Positions 28,053 to 36,393 of a stretch of 64,000 nt of DNA are shown here, one piece after another; the first letter of the stretch is position 1, and the number at the start of each line of letters is the position of its first letter. A program made the position numbers and the translations under genes. Location: contig CAVRIG010000008.1 of the NCBI GenBank assembly GCA_963721175.1, positions 124,001 to 188,000 on the forward strand, in the 5' to 3' direction. Under the pieces are notes generated by a model that did not search any database, was not told where the DNA came from, and saw only the letters and a program-made list of their open reading frames with translations. The stretch comes from Aliishimia sp963721175 (lineage in GTDB: Bacteria > Pseudomonadota > Alphaproteobacteria > Rhodobacterales > Rhodobacteraceae).

Positions 28053-28112
28053 GTTATTCAATATCCTCAAAGGTTTGGAGTGACTGTTATTCGATAACGG
28101 TGGGGCGTTATT
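28053..28112. promoter_or_regulatory. Three GTTATT repeats in a divergent promoter region
   Basis: GTTATT occurs at 28053-28058, 28086-28091 and 28107-28112 within the 183 bases separating the minus-strand regulator operon (start 28025) from the plus-strand gene at 28209. The middle copy is part of a palindrome, GTTAT-TCG-ATAAC (28086-28098). Winged-helix regulators of the OmpR type usually bind direct repeats, so these are candidate sites for the membrane regulator controlling its own operon and its divergent neighbour. Confidence 0.35.
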
Positions 28113-28208
28113 GCCTGTCCCGCCGCTTTTGTCCGAAACCCGGTCCATCGCACCGGCCATCCCGCGTCGGAGCCAACGGACACGATCTCGAAAAAAGGAA
28201 CCGGACCC

Positions 28209-28682
28209 ATGAGCAGAGCCTTTCACAAGACATTCATCGCGGGCGTGTCGGCCGTAGCCATCCTGATGACCGCGCTGGGCGCAGGCCGGGCGCAGGCCGG
28301 GCAGTACGACACCGAACGCGCGCTGGCCGCGATCCTGGGACTGGCGGTGGTGGGTGCCATCATCGTCAAGAACAGCAAGGACGACCGCAAGGAACAAGTC
28401 GTCACGCGCGATCGCGCAGATCCCGGGCTGCAGCCGCGGCCCCTGCCACGCCGGGCGCAGCGCGACGTCCTGCCGGAAGAATGCCTCCGCGTGATGCAGA
28501 ACGGGCGCGGCCGCGATTCGCGTGTCTTCGGTGGGCGGTGCCTGAACCAAAGCTATGCTTTCGCGGACAGCCTGCCGCGTCATTGCGCGCAAGACCTGCA
28601 TGGGGCGCGCGGTGAGGGACGTGCGACCGTCTGGAACGCGCATTGCCTGCAGCGCAACGGATATCGGATTTCCCGTCACTGA
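28209..28682 (+). CDS. Exported protein of unknown function, Cys-containing
   Basis: This 157-residue protein starts MSRAFHKTFIAGVSAVAIL and has a signal peptide ending near GRAQA. A second hydrophobic stretch (LAAILGLAVVGAIIVKN) follows. The C-terminal half holds four spaced cysteines (PEECLRVM, GGRCLNQS, RHCAQDL, NAHCLQRNG), which suggests disulfides in the periplasm. No family is recognised. The gene is divergent from the small exported protein and membrane regulator, and a strong terminator follows it at 28785. Confidence 0.65.
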   Translation: MSRAFHKTFIAGVSAVAILMTALGAGRAQAGQYDTERALAAILGLAVVGAIIVKNSKDDRKEQVVTRDRADPGLQPRPLPRRAQRDVLPEECLRVMQNGRGRDSRVFGGRCLNQSYAFADSLPRHCAQDLHGARGEGRATVWNAHCLQRNGYRISRH

Positions 28683-28784
28683 ACCCTTCGGTGCAGCGCT
28701 GGACCAGTTCCATCTGTTGAACGGTGATGCTGCGCAGTGACGGGAAAAACCGGGCGGTCGCCCTTGCTGGCGGCGCCCCGACTG

Positions 28785-28814
28785 GGGGCAGGTTTCGGGA
28801 CCTGCCCCTTTTTT
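28785..28814 (+). terminator. Rho-independent terminator
   Basis: A nine-base-pair stem (GGGGCAGGT at 28785-28793 with ACCTGCCCC at 28800-28808) and a six-base loop are followed by six T residues (28809-28814). It lies about 100 bases downstream of the exported protein gene and upstream of rnhB, so it separates the two units. Confidence 0.9.
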
Positions 28815-28925
28815 CGTTCAACCCGATCCGGCGGAGGCGCGCAGGTTTCCTGCGCGCCGCGGCTTTTGGTGGCAAATCCGTTCCGGATTTGCGATGGATG
28901 TAGTTGAGGCTTCGGGGACAGGGAC

Positions 28926-29540
28926 GTGCCGGATTACAGGATGGAGCTTGGGCTGGCTGGGCATATCGCGGGTGTGGACGAGGTCGGGCGCGGTCCGCTG
29001 GCCGGGCCGGTCCTGGCGGCGGCCGTGATCCTGGATCCACTGGACATCCCCGACGGGCTGGACGATTCGAAGCTGCTGAGCGCGAAGCGGCGCGAGGCTG
29101 TCTTTCCCGAGATCATGTCGCGTGCGATCGTCGGCATCGGCGAGGCCTCGGTCGAGGAGATCGACACGATCAACATCCTCCAGGCGGCGCTGCTGGCGAT
29201 GCGGCGGGCCGTCGAATCGCTTTCTCGTCTGCCCGACCACGTCTTGGTCGATGGGCGGTTCATACCGCATGGACTGAACCTCCCGGCGACCGGCGTGATC
29301 GGCGGAGACGGCAAATCGCAATCCATCGCCGCGGCCTCCATCGTGGCCAAGGTGACGCGCGATCGGCTGATGGTGGATTTGGCGCAACAGCACCCCGGCT
29401 ACGGCTGGGAGACCAACAAGGGATACGGATCGAAAAGCCACATTGCGGCGCTTCGAAATTTAGGTGCGACCCCTCACCATAGACGTTCGTTCCGGCCGCT
29501 CCACAATATCTTGTATCAAGCCGAATTCTCAAACCCTTGA
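28926..29540 (+). CDS. rnhB: Ribonuclease HII
   Basis: RNase HII cuts the RNA strand of RNA-DNA hybrids and removes single ribonucleotides from DNA. The 204-residue protein has the N-terminal catalytic pair in GVDEVGRGPLAGPV. It also has LDDSKLLSAKRRE, the third Asp in VLVDGR, GGDGKSQSIAAASIVAKVTRD and the C-terminal HPGYGWETNKGYG. The start is a GTG at 28926. An ATG five codons on (28941) is possible and would keep the whole conserved domain. It is followed 88 bases later by ccrM, a pairing I associate with Rhodobacterales. Confidence 0.95.
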   Translation: MPDYRMELGLAGHIAGVDEVGRGPLAGPVLAAAVILDPLDIPDGLDDSKLLSAKRREAVFPEIMSRAIVGIGEASVEEIDTINILQAALLAMRRAVESLSRLPDHVLVDGRFIPHGLNLPATGVIGGDGKSQSIAAASIVAKVTRDRLMVDLAQQHPGYGWETNKGYGSKSHIAALRNLGATPHHRRSFRPLHNILYQAEFSNP

Positions 29541-29572
29541 TTTAAAAAAGAAATTGACGGCGATTTAGGCCT

Positions 29573-29577
29573 GACTC
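29573..29577. promoter_or_regulatory. GANTC site in the ccrM leader
   Basis: GACTC occurs 52 bases before the ccrM start codon, in the AT-rich rnhB-ccrM gap (which also contains TTGATTTAAAAAAGAAATTG). GANTC is the CcrM target. In Caulobacter the ccrM promoter is itself controlled by methylation of such sites. Here the site is a candidate for the same feedback; no clear CtrA box is found beside it. Confidence 0.3.
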
Positions 29578-29628
29578 ATCTTGGTCTCAACGACATGAGC
29601 GCACAACCGCGCCAGGGACGAGGCAGAG

Positions 29629-30729
29629 ATGAAGAACGACACGAAGGGCGCGGATGCGCTGCCTTTGAACCGGATATTGGCCGGGGATTGCATCGAGGTG
29701 ATGAACGGCCTGCCCGCCGGCTGCGTCGATCTGATCTTTGCCGATCCACCCTACAACCTGCAGCTCAAGGGCGACTTGCACCGTCCCGACAATTCGCGTG
29801 TCGACGCGGTGGATGACGATTGGGACCGGTTCGCCAGTTTCGGTGTCTACGACACGTTTACCGCGGCCTGGCTGCGTGCGGCACGGCGGGTGCTGAAACC
29901 CAATGGTGCGATCTGGGTGATCGGATCCTACCACAACATCTTCCGCGTCGGCGCGGCGTTGCAGAACGAGGGATTCTGGATCCTCAACGACGTGGTCTGG
30001 CGCAAGTCGAACCCGATGCCGAACTTCCGCGGCAAGCGGCTGACCAATGCGCACGAGACGATGATCTGGGCGTCGCGCGACGAGGCGGCGCGCTACACGT
30101 TCAATTACGAGGCGCTGAAGTCGCTGAACGAGGGGATCCAGATGCGGTCGGACTGGGTGCTGCCGATCTGCACCGGGCATGAGCGGCTGAAGGATGCAAA
30201 CGGCGACAAGGCCCATCCGACCCAGAAGCCCGAAGGCCTGCTGCATCGGGTTCTTGTGGGCACGACCAATCCGGGCGATGTTGTGCTCGACCCGTTCTTC
30301 GGCACCGGCACGACGGGCGCCGTGGCCAAGATGCTGGGGCGCGACTTCATAGGGATCGAGCGCGAAGCGGCCTATCGCGAGGTCGCCGAGGCGCGCATCG
30401 CGAAGGTGCGAAAGTACGACCGCGAGGCGCTACTGGTGAGCGCGTCGAAGCGGGCCGAACCGCGGGTGCCCTTCGGCCAGCTTGTCGAGCGGGGCATGCT
30501 GCGCCCGGGCGAGGAGCTCTATTCCCTGAACAACCGCCACACGGCCAAGATCCGCGCCGATGGCACGTTGGTTGGCCGTGACGTGCGCGGGTCGATCCAC
30601 CAGGTCGGCGCCGCGCTCGAGGGTGCGCCATCGTGCAACGGCTGGACCTACTGGTGTTTCCGGCGCGAGGGAAAGACGGTGCCCATCGACGTGCTCCGCC
30701 AGCAGATCCGGGCCGAAATGCAGACCTGA
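29629..30729 (+). CDS. ccrM: Cell-cycle DNA adenine methyltransferase CcrM (GANTC)
   Basis: CcrM methylates adenine in GANTC and controls cell-cycle transcription in alphaproteobacteria. The 366-residue protein is a beta-class methyltransferase. The catalytic DPPY is at residues 39-42 (FADPPYNLQLKG) and the AdoMet-binding DPFFGTGTTGAVAK lies near residue 222. The C-terminal RAMA domain of about 90 residues (RAEPRVPFGQLVERGMLRPG onward) is the CcrM-specific DNA-recognition extension. The ATG at 29629 follows an AGAGATG-type purine run. It is downstream of rnhB and ends in a clear terminator. Confidence 0.96.
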   Translation: MKNDTKGADALPLNRILAGDCIEVMNGLPAGCVDLIFADPPYNLQLKGDLHRPDNSRVDAVDDDWDRFASFGVYDTFTAAWLRAARRVLKPNGAIWVIGSYHNIFRVGAALQNEGFWILNDVVWRKSNPMPNFRGKRLTNAHETMIWASRDEAARYTFNYEALKSLNEGIQMRSDWVLPICTGHERLKDANGDKAHPTQKPEGLLHRVLVGTTNPGDVVLDPFFGTGTTGAVAKMLGRDFIGIEREAAYREVAEARIAKVRKYDREALLVSASKRAEPRVPFGQLVERGMLRPGEELYSLNNRHTAKIRADGTLVGRDVRGSIHQVGAALEGAPSCNGWTYWCFRREGKTVPIDVLRQQIRAEMQT

Positions 30730-30797
30730 GACAACAGAACACCGCCGGTGCCTGCGGCCTTGCGAGGCCCTCCTGTCAAAGGACAGGCACTCACCTT

Positions 30798-30825
30798 GCC
30801 CCGCCTCTTGCAGGCGGGGCCTTTT
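30798..30825 (+). terminator. Rho-independent terminator after ccrM
   Basis: A perfect eight-base-pair stem (GCCCCGCC at 30798-30805 with GGCGGGGC at 30813-30820) and a seven-base loop lead into CTTTT. A smaller hairpin (CCTGTC/GACAGG) lies just upstream at 30772-30787. It lies about 70 bases after the ccrM stop and before the bicupin gene. Confidence 0.88.
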
Positions 30826-30896
30826 CATTTACCTTCCGGCACAGGCGCGCCGGTCCCGTCCGGCGATAATCCCGGCGACAATCGAGGAGTTTACCG

Positions 30897-31565
30897 ATGG
30901 CCTTGCGCGTGAATGCCGATTTTTCCGAACGGGTCGTGATCCGGCCCGACGACTACGAATGGGTGCCATCCCCTGCCAGTGGGGTGGAGCGCATGATGCT
31001 CGACCGGGTCGGCGACGAAGTGGCGCGCGCGACGTCGCTGGTCCGGTTCGCGCCCGAGAGCCAGTTCGACGCGCACGAGCATGGCGGCGGCGAGGAGTTC
31101 CTGGTGCTGAAGGGCGTATTTTCGGATGAACACGCGGATTTTCCGGCAGGCACCTATGTCCGAAATCCGATCGGCACCGCGCATACGCCGCATATCGGAC
31201 CGGAGGGTGCGACGATTCTCGTGAAACTGCACCAGTTCGCCGAGGACGACACCGATCAGAAGGCGGTCGACACACGAAAGGCTGAATTCCGCCCTGGAGC
31301 GGTGGACGGATTGCAAGAGCTGAAGTTGCACGAGACGAAAGGTGAGACTGTCCGGCTCCTGCGCTTCGAACCCGGCACGCAAGGCACGGCACATGGCCAT
31401 GCCGGCGGAGAGGAGATCTTCGTGATCGAAGGGACGTTCTCCGATGAACATGGGAGCTACCCCGCCGGTACATGGATCCGGAATCCGGACGGAACGGGCC
31501 ATACGCCCCGGTCGGACGAAGGCTGCCTGCTCTACGTCAAGTCAGGACATCTGCCGGCGGGCTGA
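30897..31565 (+). CDS. Bicupin protein, two ChrR-like cupin domains
   Basis: This protein of about 222 residues is made of two similar cupin domains. Each has a metal-binding pattern: HEHGGGEEFLVLKGVFSDEH in the first and HGHAGGEEIFVIEGTFSDEH in the second, with further PAGTYVRNP and PAGTWIRNP repeats. The fold resembles the C-terminal cupin of ChrR-type anti-sigma factors, but the zinc-binding anti-sigma domain of ChrR is missing. The clear internal repeat points to duplication. Function is unknown. It precedes the cyclase gene by 65 bases on the same strand. Confidence 0.82.
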   Translation: MALRVNADFSERVVIRPDDYEWVPSPASGVERMMLDRVGDEVARATSLVRFAPESQFDAHEHGGGEEFLVLKGVFSDEHADFPAGTYVRNPIGTAHTPHIGPEGATILVKLHQFAEDDTDQKAVDTRKAEFRPGAVDGLQELKLHETKGETVRLLRFEPGTQGTAHGHAGGEEIFVIEGTFSDEHGSYPAGTWIRNPDGTGHTPRSDEGCLLYVKSGHLPAG

Positions 31566-31630
31566 GCGGGTTTGGGCGCCGCGTGGTTTGCGCCTATGTT
31601 GTGCTCCAGAACCCCGCCGGAGCGCTGCCG

Positions 31631-33001
31631 ATGACCGACCGGTCCCTGATGCCGAATTTCACCGCGGCCGACCTGCCCGAACGGGTGACCGTCGACGCGG
31701 CCTATGCCAACCGCTTCACCGAGGCCACGCTGGAACGGCACAAGCGCGAGGGGCTGGACCTGGCCGTGCGCGCGCGATGGATCGCATTGTCGGTCGTCGG
31801 CGTCATGCTGCCGTTCCTCAATCCGGCATGGGAGATGATCTACTACGAGGTGCTGCTGCTGGCTCTGGCGGGGGTCGGGTGGTTGCAACGGCGCGTGGGG
31901 CGGGTGGGCCGGTCGCAGGCGGAACTCGCGGTGATGGCGCTCGACCTGATCTTGCTGACCTTCGCGCTCGTCTTTCCCAACCCCTTCGCCGCCGAGCAGT
32001 ATCCCGATGCGCTGACCTACAGGTTCGGGAACTTCATCTATTTCTTCATCATCCTGGCGGTCGGCACGCTCAGCTATTCCTGGCGGACGATCATGGCGCT
32101 CGGGAACTGGACGGCGGGGCTGTGGCTGGCCGCGGCCGGGCTGGTGTGGTGGTTCGGCTACCGGTCGGAAGAGCTGGCCGCGGCGGCACTGTCGGCCTTC
32201 GGCGATGACCCGCGCCTCGTCCCGCTGCTCGATCCCAACGCGCTCAATTTCGACATTCGCATGCAGGAAGTGGTGGTGTTCGTCGTGGTGGCGATGACCC
32301 TCGCGTTGTCGGTGCGCCGGTTCAACCGGCTGCTGCTGGGAAACGCCACGCTGGAGCGGGAGCGCGAGAACCTGGCGCGGTACTTCTCGCCCAACGTGGT
32401 GGAGGAGTTGTCGCAGAACGACGATCCGCTCAAGCAGATCCGGTCGCATGACGTCGCGGTGATCTTCGTCGACATCCAGGGCTTCACGCGCTTCGCGTCC
32501 AAGCGGGCGCCCGAGGACGTGATCGGCACGCTGCGCGAGTTCCACGGCCTGATGGAACGTGCGGTCTTCGCGCAGGACGGAACGCTCGACAAGTACCTGG
32601 GCGACGGGCTGATGGCGACGTTCGGCACCCCGGTTCCGGCACGCGACGATGTGCGCCGCGCCTATCACTGCGCGCGCCGAATGGTCGACCTCGCCGCGGG
32701 ATGGAACGAGGCGCGGCGGGCGGCGGGCGAGGAGCCGCTGGCGGTCGGCGTGGGGCTGCATTACGGGCCCGTGGTCGTGGGAGACATCGGCGGCAACCGG
32801 CTCGAATTCGCCGTGATCGGCAACACGGTCAATGTCGCCAGCCGGCTTGAGGCGCTGACCCGGCCGCTCGGATGCCGGATGGTGATCAGCGAGCAGGTGC
32901 ATCGCGCCCTGCCCGAGGAGGAGGTTCAGGATCTCGTTCGTGCTGACGAACAGCAGATCCGCGGTGTGGACGGGGAAATCACCGTCTGGACGTTGCCATG
33001 A
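31631..33001 (+). CDS. Membrane-bound class III adenylate/guanylate cyclase
   Basis: This 456-residue protein has five or six transmembrane helices in the first 240 residues, a linker helix (LLLGNATLERERENLARYFS) and a C-terminal class III cyclase domain. The metal-binding Asp are in VIFVDIQGFTRFA and in KYLGDGLMATFG. The base-contact Lys lies in GTLDKYLGDG, and the transition-state Asn/Arg in VIGNTVNVASRLE. All key residues are present, so it should be active, most likely making cAMP. The ATG at 31631 follows GCGCTGCCG. Its last 23 bases overlap, tail to tail, the response-regulator gene. Confidence 0.93.
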   Translation: MTDRSLMPNFTAADLPERVTVDAAYANRFTEATLERHKREGLDLAVRARWIALSVVGVMLPFLNPAWEMIYYEVLLLALAGVGWLQRRVGRVGRSQAELAVMALDLILLTFALVFPNPFAAEQYPDALTYRFGNFIYFFIILAVGTLSYSWRTIMALGNWTAGLWLAAAGLVWWFGYRSEELAAAALSAFGDDPRLVPLLDPNALNFDIRMQEVVVFVVVAMTLALSVRRFNRLLLGNATLERERENLARYFSPNVVEELSQNDDPLKQIRSHDVAVIFVDIQGFTRFASKRAPEDVIGTLREFHGLMERAVFAQDGTLDKYLGDGLMATFGTPVPARDDVRRAYHCARRMVDLAAGWNEARRAAGEEPLAVGVGLHYGPVVVGDIGGNRLEFAVIGNTVNVASRLEALTRPLGCRMVISEQVHRALPEEEVQDLVRADEQQIRGVDGEITVWTLP

Positions 33002-33386
33002 CGCGTGCGAAACGCAGCGCGTCCGCCACGTGTTTCGGCTGAAACTTGCTCTTGTCGAGGACGATGTTGACCTTGGCCGCGATCGCCTTGTCGTACATGA
33101 ATGGCGTCGGATAATCGCTGAAGAGAATGATCGGGATGAGGCCCCATTTCTCGGTCTGGCGGATTTCCTTGCTGAATTCCACGCCGAGCCCGTCGGGCAG
33201 GACATTGTCGAGGAGAATGAGGTCGAAGTGATTGTGCCCCAGTGCCACCCGCGCTTCCGCCAGCGTGCGCACGATCGTCAGATCGACCTCTGCCCCGTGC
33301 GCAAGAACATGCGCGAGACGGCGCCGGTCGAAGTCCGAATCTTCGATCAACAGGCAATGCGCCTTGTGGCGCGGCTGGTAAGCCAT
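32979..33386 (-). CDS. Stand-alone response regulator (CheY-like receiver)
   Basis: This 135-residue protein is a single receiver domain with no output domain. The acidic pocket is in CLLIEDSDFDRRR, the phosphorylated Asp in LILLDNVLPDGLG, the Ser switch in IILFSDYPT and the Lys in IVLDKSKF. It therefore resembles CheY/DivK-type single-domain regulators that act by protein contact. The kinase is not in this window. Its 3' end overlaps the cyclase gene by 23 bases on the opposite strand. Confidence 0.9.
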   Translation of the reverse strand: MAYQPRHKAHCLLIEDSDFDRRRLAHVLAHGAEVDLTIVRTLAEARVALGHNHFDLILLDNVLPDGLGVEFSKEIRQTEKWGLIPIILFSDYPTPFMYDKAIAAKVNIVLDKSKFQPKHVADALRFARVMATSRR

Positions 33387-33495
33387 TCTTGCTTATCCGG
33401 CGTGAGAATACGTGCAAGGCTTCGATATCAATCTTCGGCCTAGCAGACTCGGCTTAAGAAAGCATTTCCGCCGGAACTTGGGCGATCCCGCGGCT

Positions 33496-34641
33496 TCAGC
33501 GTTGCGCCGGGGTCGAGGCGGCGTCGTACGGGCCCCAATCCGACACTTCCGGGTAGTACATCTGCCGCCAGCGGCGGACGCGCGGGTTCATGATGCGGCG
33601 CCACCAGGGCGGGACCATCGCTGCGATGGTCATGATCGGATAGCCATAGGGCAGCCTCGGGGCTTGAGATTCCGGATAGGTCTGCAGCACCGGAAACCGG
33701 CGGTCCGGCTTGTAGTGATGATCCGAATGGCGTTGCAGGTTGATCAGCAGCCAGTTCGATGCGCGGTGCTCGGCGTTCCAGCTGTGATGCGGCCCAACAT
33801 GCTCGTACTTGCCGTCCCCCAGATGTTTGCGCGTCAGCCCGTAATGTTCCACATAATTCACCAGTTCCAGCTGCCACACCGCCGTGCCCGCCTGGACCAG
33901 GAAGAGCCCCAGCGCGGCCCAGCCCCCCAGCGCGAAGGCCAGCATCAGGAAGGCGAGTTGCAGGAAACCGTAGCGCCAATAGGGGTTCGCGGGATCGCTC
34001 CACCCCTTGCCACCGCGGGTGAGCTTTTCCAATTCCGCCCAAGCGGCCGACAGGAAGCTTCGAACCAGCACGCGCGGGAAGAAGCGGTAGAAGCCTTCGT
34101 CGTAGCGTGCCGTGACGGTGTCGCGCGGGGTGCCGACGTGGCGGTGATGGACCAGAAGATGCTCCGACCGGAAATGCGAGTAGAGCACCATGGCGAGCAG
34201 GACATCGGCGAGCCAGCGTTCGAATTCGCTCTTGCGGTGCATCAACTCATGGCTGAAGTTGATGCCGACGGTTCCGGTCACCACCCCCACGCCGACGAAG
34301 ATGAGGATGCGCTCCAGCAGGTTCAGATGCTCGGCCTGCGGCACGTACCACAGCAACCAGAACAGCATCAGGAACTGCACCGGCGCCCAGAGCATCGTGA
34401 CGAGGCGGTAGGCGGTCATGTCCGCGTCCGTCGCCGACGGATCGGCATTGTCGTGATCTCGCCCCAGAACGGCATCGAGGGCTGCGAACCCGTACCAGGC
34501 GATCACCGGGACGATCACGACAGTCCAGCCGCCCTCTAGCGCCGCTAGAACCGCCAGAGGCACCAGCAGGTATGCGATGAAGAAGGGCGCGGCCCGGCTC
34601 CATCGCGACAGCTCGCTTGGCGGGATTGTCGTGATCGTCAT
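33496..34641 (-). CDS. alkB: AlkB-type alkane 1-monooxygenase
   Basis: This 381-residue membrane protein has six predicted transmembrane helices and the histidine boxes of the AlkB/fatty-acid desaturase superfamily: HELMHRKSEFER, HLLVHHRHVGTP and LQRHSDHHYKPD. It also has the AlkB-specific NYVEHYGL. These bind the diiron centre that hydroxylates medium-chain alkanes or related alkyl chains. The ATG at 34641 (MTITTIPPSELSRW) is preferred to a farther upstream start. No rubredoxin or alkB regulator is adjacent, so electron supply must come from elsewhere. Confidence 0.92.
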   Translation of the reverse strand: MTITTIPPSELSRWSRAAPFFIAYLLVPLAVLAALEGGWTVVIVPVIAWYGFAALDAVLGRDHDNADPSATDADMTAYRLVTMLWAPVQFLMLFWLLWYVPQAEHLNLLERILIFVGVGVVTGTVGINFSHELMHRKSEFERWLADVLLAMVLYSHFRSEHLLVHHRHVGTPRDTVTARYDEGFYRFFPRVLVRSFLSAAWAELEKLTRGGKGWSDPANPYWRYGFLQLAFLMLAFALGGWAALGLFLVQAGTAVWQLELVNYVEHYGLTRKHLGDGKYEHVGPHHSWNAEHRASNWLLINLQRHSDHHYKPDRRFPVLQTYPESQAPRLPYGYPIMTIAAMVPPWWRRIMNPRVRRWRQMYYPEVSDWGPYDAASTPAQR

Positions 34642-34718
34642 GGTCGGGAGCCTCCAGGCACGGAATCGCCGCAAGATCTACCAGACAAGATGACCTTGCA
34701 CCAAGCCTCGCGAATCCG

Positions 34719-35771
34719 TCAGGGCAACTGGTCGCGGGCCAGGTCGAAGACCTTGCGCATGAGCGTTGGCAGGTCCGCCGGCCGAAATCGGCTGGCCGGC
34801 AGAAACTCACCGGCGGCCGGTTGCGTGCCGAGGGGCAGCCACGCCGTCCGGACCTCGAGGATGAGGTGGAAATGCGTAAATGTGTGACGGACCTCCGCCG
34901 GCAGGGCCCGCCAGTTTGCCTCGCAAGGCGCCGCCGGTTCAGGCGCCTCGGACCAGTCGCTGCCCGGCCAGCCCAGCATCCCGCCCAGAAGCCCCTTGGC
35001 GGGCCGGGTCTCCAGCAGCCAGGCGCCATCCTCGCGCCGCCCGACATAGGCGATCCCGCGGCGTACCGGTTTGGCCTGCCTCGGGCTCTTCTTCGGAAGC
35101 TCCGCCGCGGTAAAGGCGGCGCGGGCGCGGCAGGGCGTGCGCCAGGGGCAGATGCCGCAGGCCGGACTGCGCGGGGTGCAGATGGTGGCGCCCAGATCCA
35201 TGATCGCCTGCGCATAATCGCCGGGACGGTCGTCCGGCGTCAGCGCGGCCGCATGCGCGGCAAAGATCGGTTTGGCAGCCGGCAGTGGCGTGTGGTCGTC
35301 GTGGAGGCGTGCAACCACGCGCTCCACGTTGCCATCCATGACGGCGGCCGGCACGTCGAACGCGATGGCCGCAATCGCCGCGGATGTGTAGGGTCCGATG
35401 CCCGGCAATTTCCGCAGCGCTTCGGGCGACTTCGGAAACTGGCCGTCATGTTCCTGTGCGACCACGCGGGCGCATTTCAGCAGGTTCCGGGCGCGGGCGT
35501 AATATCCCAGGCCCGCCCAGGCGGCCATCACGTCGGCATCGTCGGCAGCGGCCAGATCCTCGACGGTGGGCCAGCGTGTCACGAACTTGACGAAGTAATC
35601 CCGGACGGCCGCCACCGTAGTCTGCTGCAGCATCACTTCGGAGAGCCACACATGATAGGGATCGGGCCGTACGCCCTCCTTGCGCGCCGCCGGCGGCACG
35701 CGCCACGGCATGTCGCGCGCATGCACGTCGTACCAGTCGAGCAGATCCTGGGCCTTCGGGCTGTCACGCAA
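34719..35771 (-). CDS. mutY: A/G-specific adenine glycosylase
   Basis: MutY removes adenine mispaired with 8-oxoguanine. The 350-residue protein has catalytic Glu in WLSEVMLQQTTV, the HhH motif LPGIGPYTSAA, the catalytic Asp in AQAIMDLGATIC, the four-cysteine Fe-S loop (CTPRSPACGICPWRTPC) and a C-terminal NUDIX-like 8-oxoG recognition domain. The start is a TTG at 35771 preceded by GAGGAC nine bases upstream, which decides it because no ATG or GTG precedes the conserved domain. It is divergent from the DUF721 gene. Confidence 0.95.
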   Translation of the reverse strand: MRDSPKAQDLLDWYDVHARDMPWRVPPAARKEGVRPDPYHVWLSEVMLQQTTVAAVRDYFVKFVTRWPTVEDLAAADDADVMAAWAGLGYYARARNLLKCARVVAQEHDGQFPKSPEALRKLPGIGPYTSAAIAAIAFDVPAAVMDGNVERVVARLHDDHTPLPAAKPIFAAHAAALTPDDRPGDYAQAIMDLGATICTPRSPACGICPWRTPCRARAAFTAAELPKKSPRQAKPVRRGIAYVGRREDGAWLLETRPAKGLLGGMLGWPGSDWSEAPEPAAPCEANWRALPAEVRHTFTHFHLILEVRTAWLPLGTQPAAGEFLPASRFRPADLPTLMRKVFDLARDQLP

Positions 35772-35856
35772 GATTTATGTCCTCGGTGCGTCGCTTCGGG
35801 TGGAGCGCGGCGTCGCTTCACCCTATGGTGCAGCGATCCAGATGAGTCTGAGCCAG

Positions 35857-36378
35857 ATGTCAACGCCCTACGGCAAATCCATGTCCCGCAAGAAGGGATT
35901 TACCCGCACCAGCGCGCTGTTGCGCGGGCAAATCCGTGACGCAAGCTCGTCGCGCGGGTTCGCGCAATCCCGCCTCCTGACCCAATGGGAGGAGATCGCG
36001 GGCCCGGACATGGCGACCATCGCGCGCCCGGTTGAGGTGACCTATGCCCGCGGCGGCTTCGGTGCGACGCTGATCGTGCTGACGACCGGGGCCAACGCGC
36101 CGATGCTGGAGATGGAGAAGGAAAAGCTGCGCGAACGCGTCAACGCCGTCTACGGCTACAACGCGATCTCGCGGGTCCGTATCACCCAGACCGCGCCCAC
36201 CGGCTTTGCGGAAGGTCAGGCCGAGTTTCGCCCGAAACCGCAACAGAGCAGCGAAAACCTCCCTTCTCCTGAAGCTCAGAAACAGGCCGCGGAGGAGGCC
36301 GCGCGGGTGGAGGATCCCGGTCTGCGCGCAGCCCTGGAAAGACTGGGCGCGAACATCATATCCAAGTCGAACAAGTAA
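35857..36378 (+). CDS. DUF721 (DciA-like) protein
   Basis: This protein of about 173 residues has the DUF721 core RGFAQSRLLTQWEEIAGPDM and ALRERVNAVYGYNAISRVRI. DUF721 contains DciA, the loader of the replicative helicase in bacteria without DnaC. The start is uncertain: ATGs at 35842, 35857 and 35881 are all in frame, and the last gives a typical MSRKKGFTRTSALL start. It precedes a DsbA-like gene by 15 bases, so the two form an operon. Confidence 0.82.
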   Translation: MSTPYGKSMSRKKGFTRTSALLRGQIRDASSSRGFAQSRLLTQWEEIAGPDMATIARPVEVTYARGGFGATLIVLTTGANAPMLEMEKEKLRERVNAVYGYNAISRVRITQTAPTGFAEGQAEFRPKPQQSSENLPSPEAQKQAAEEAARVEDPGLRAALERLGANIISKSNK

Positions 36379-36393
36379 GAGGTCATCTCCCAT

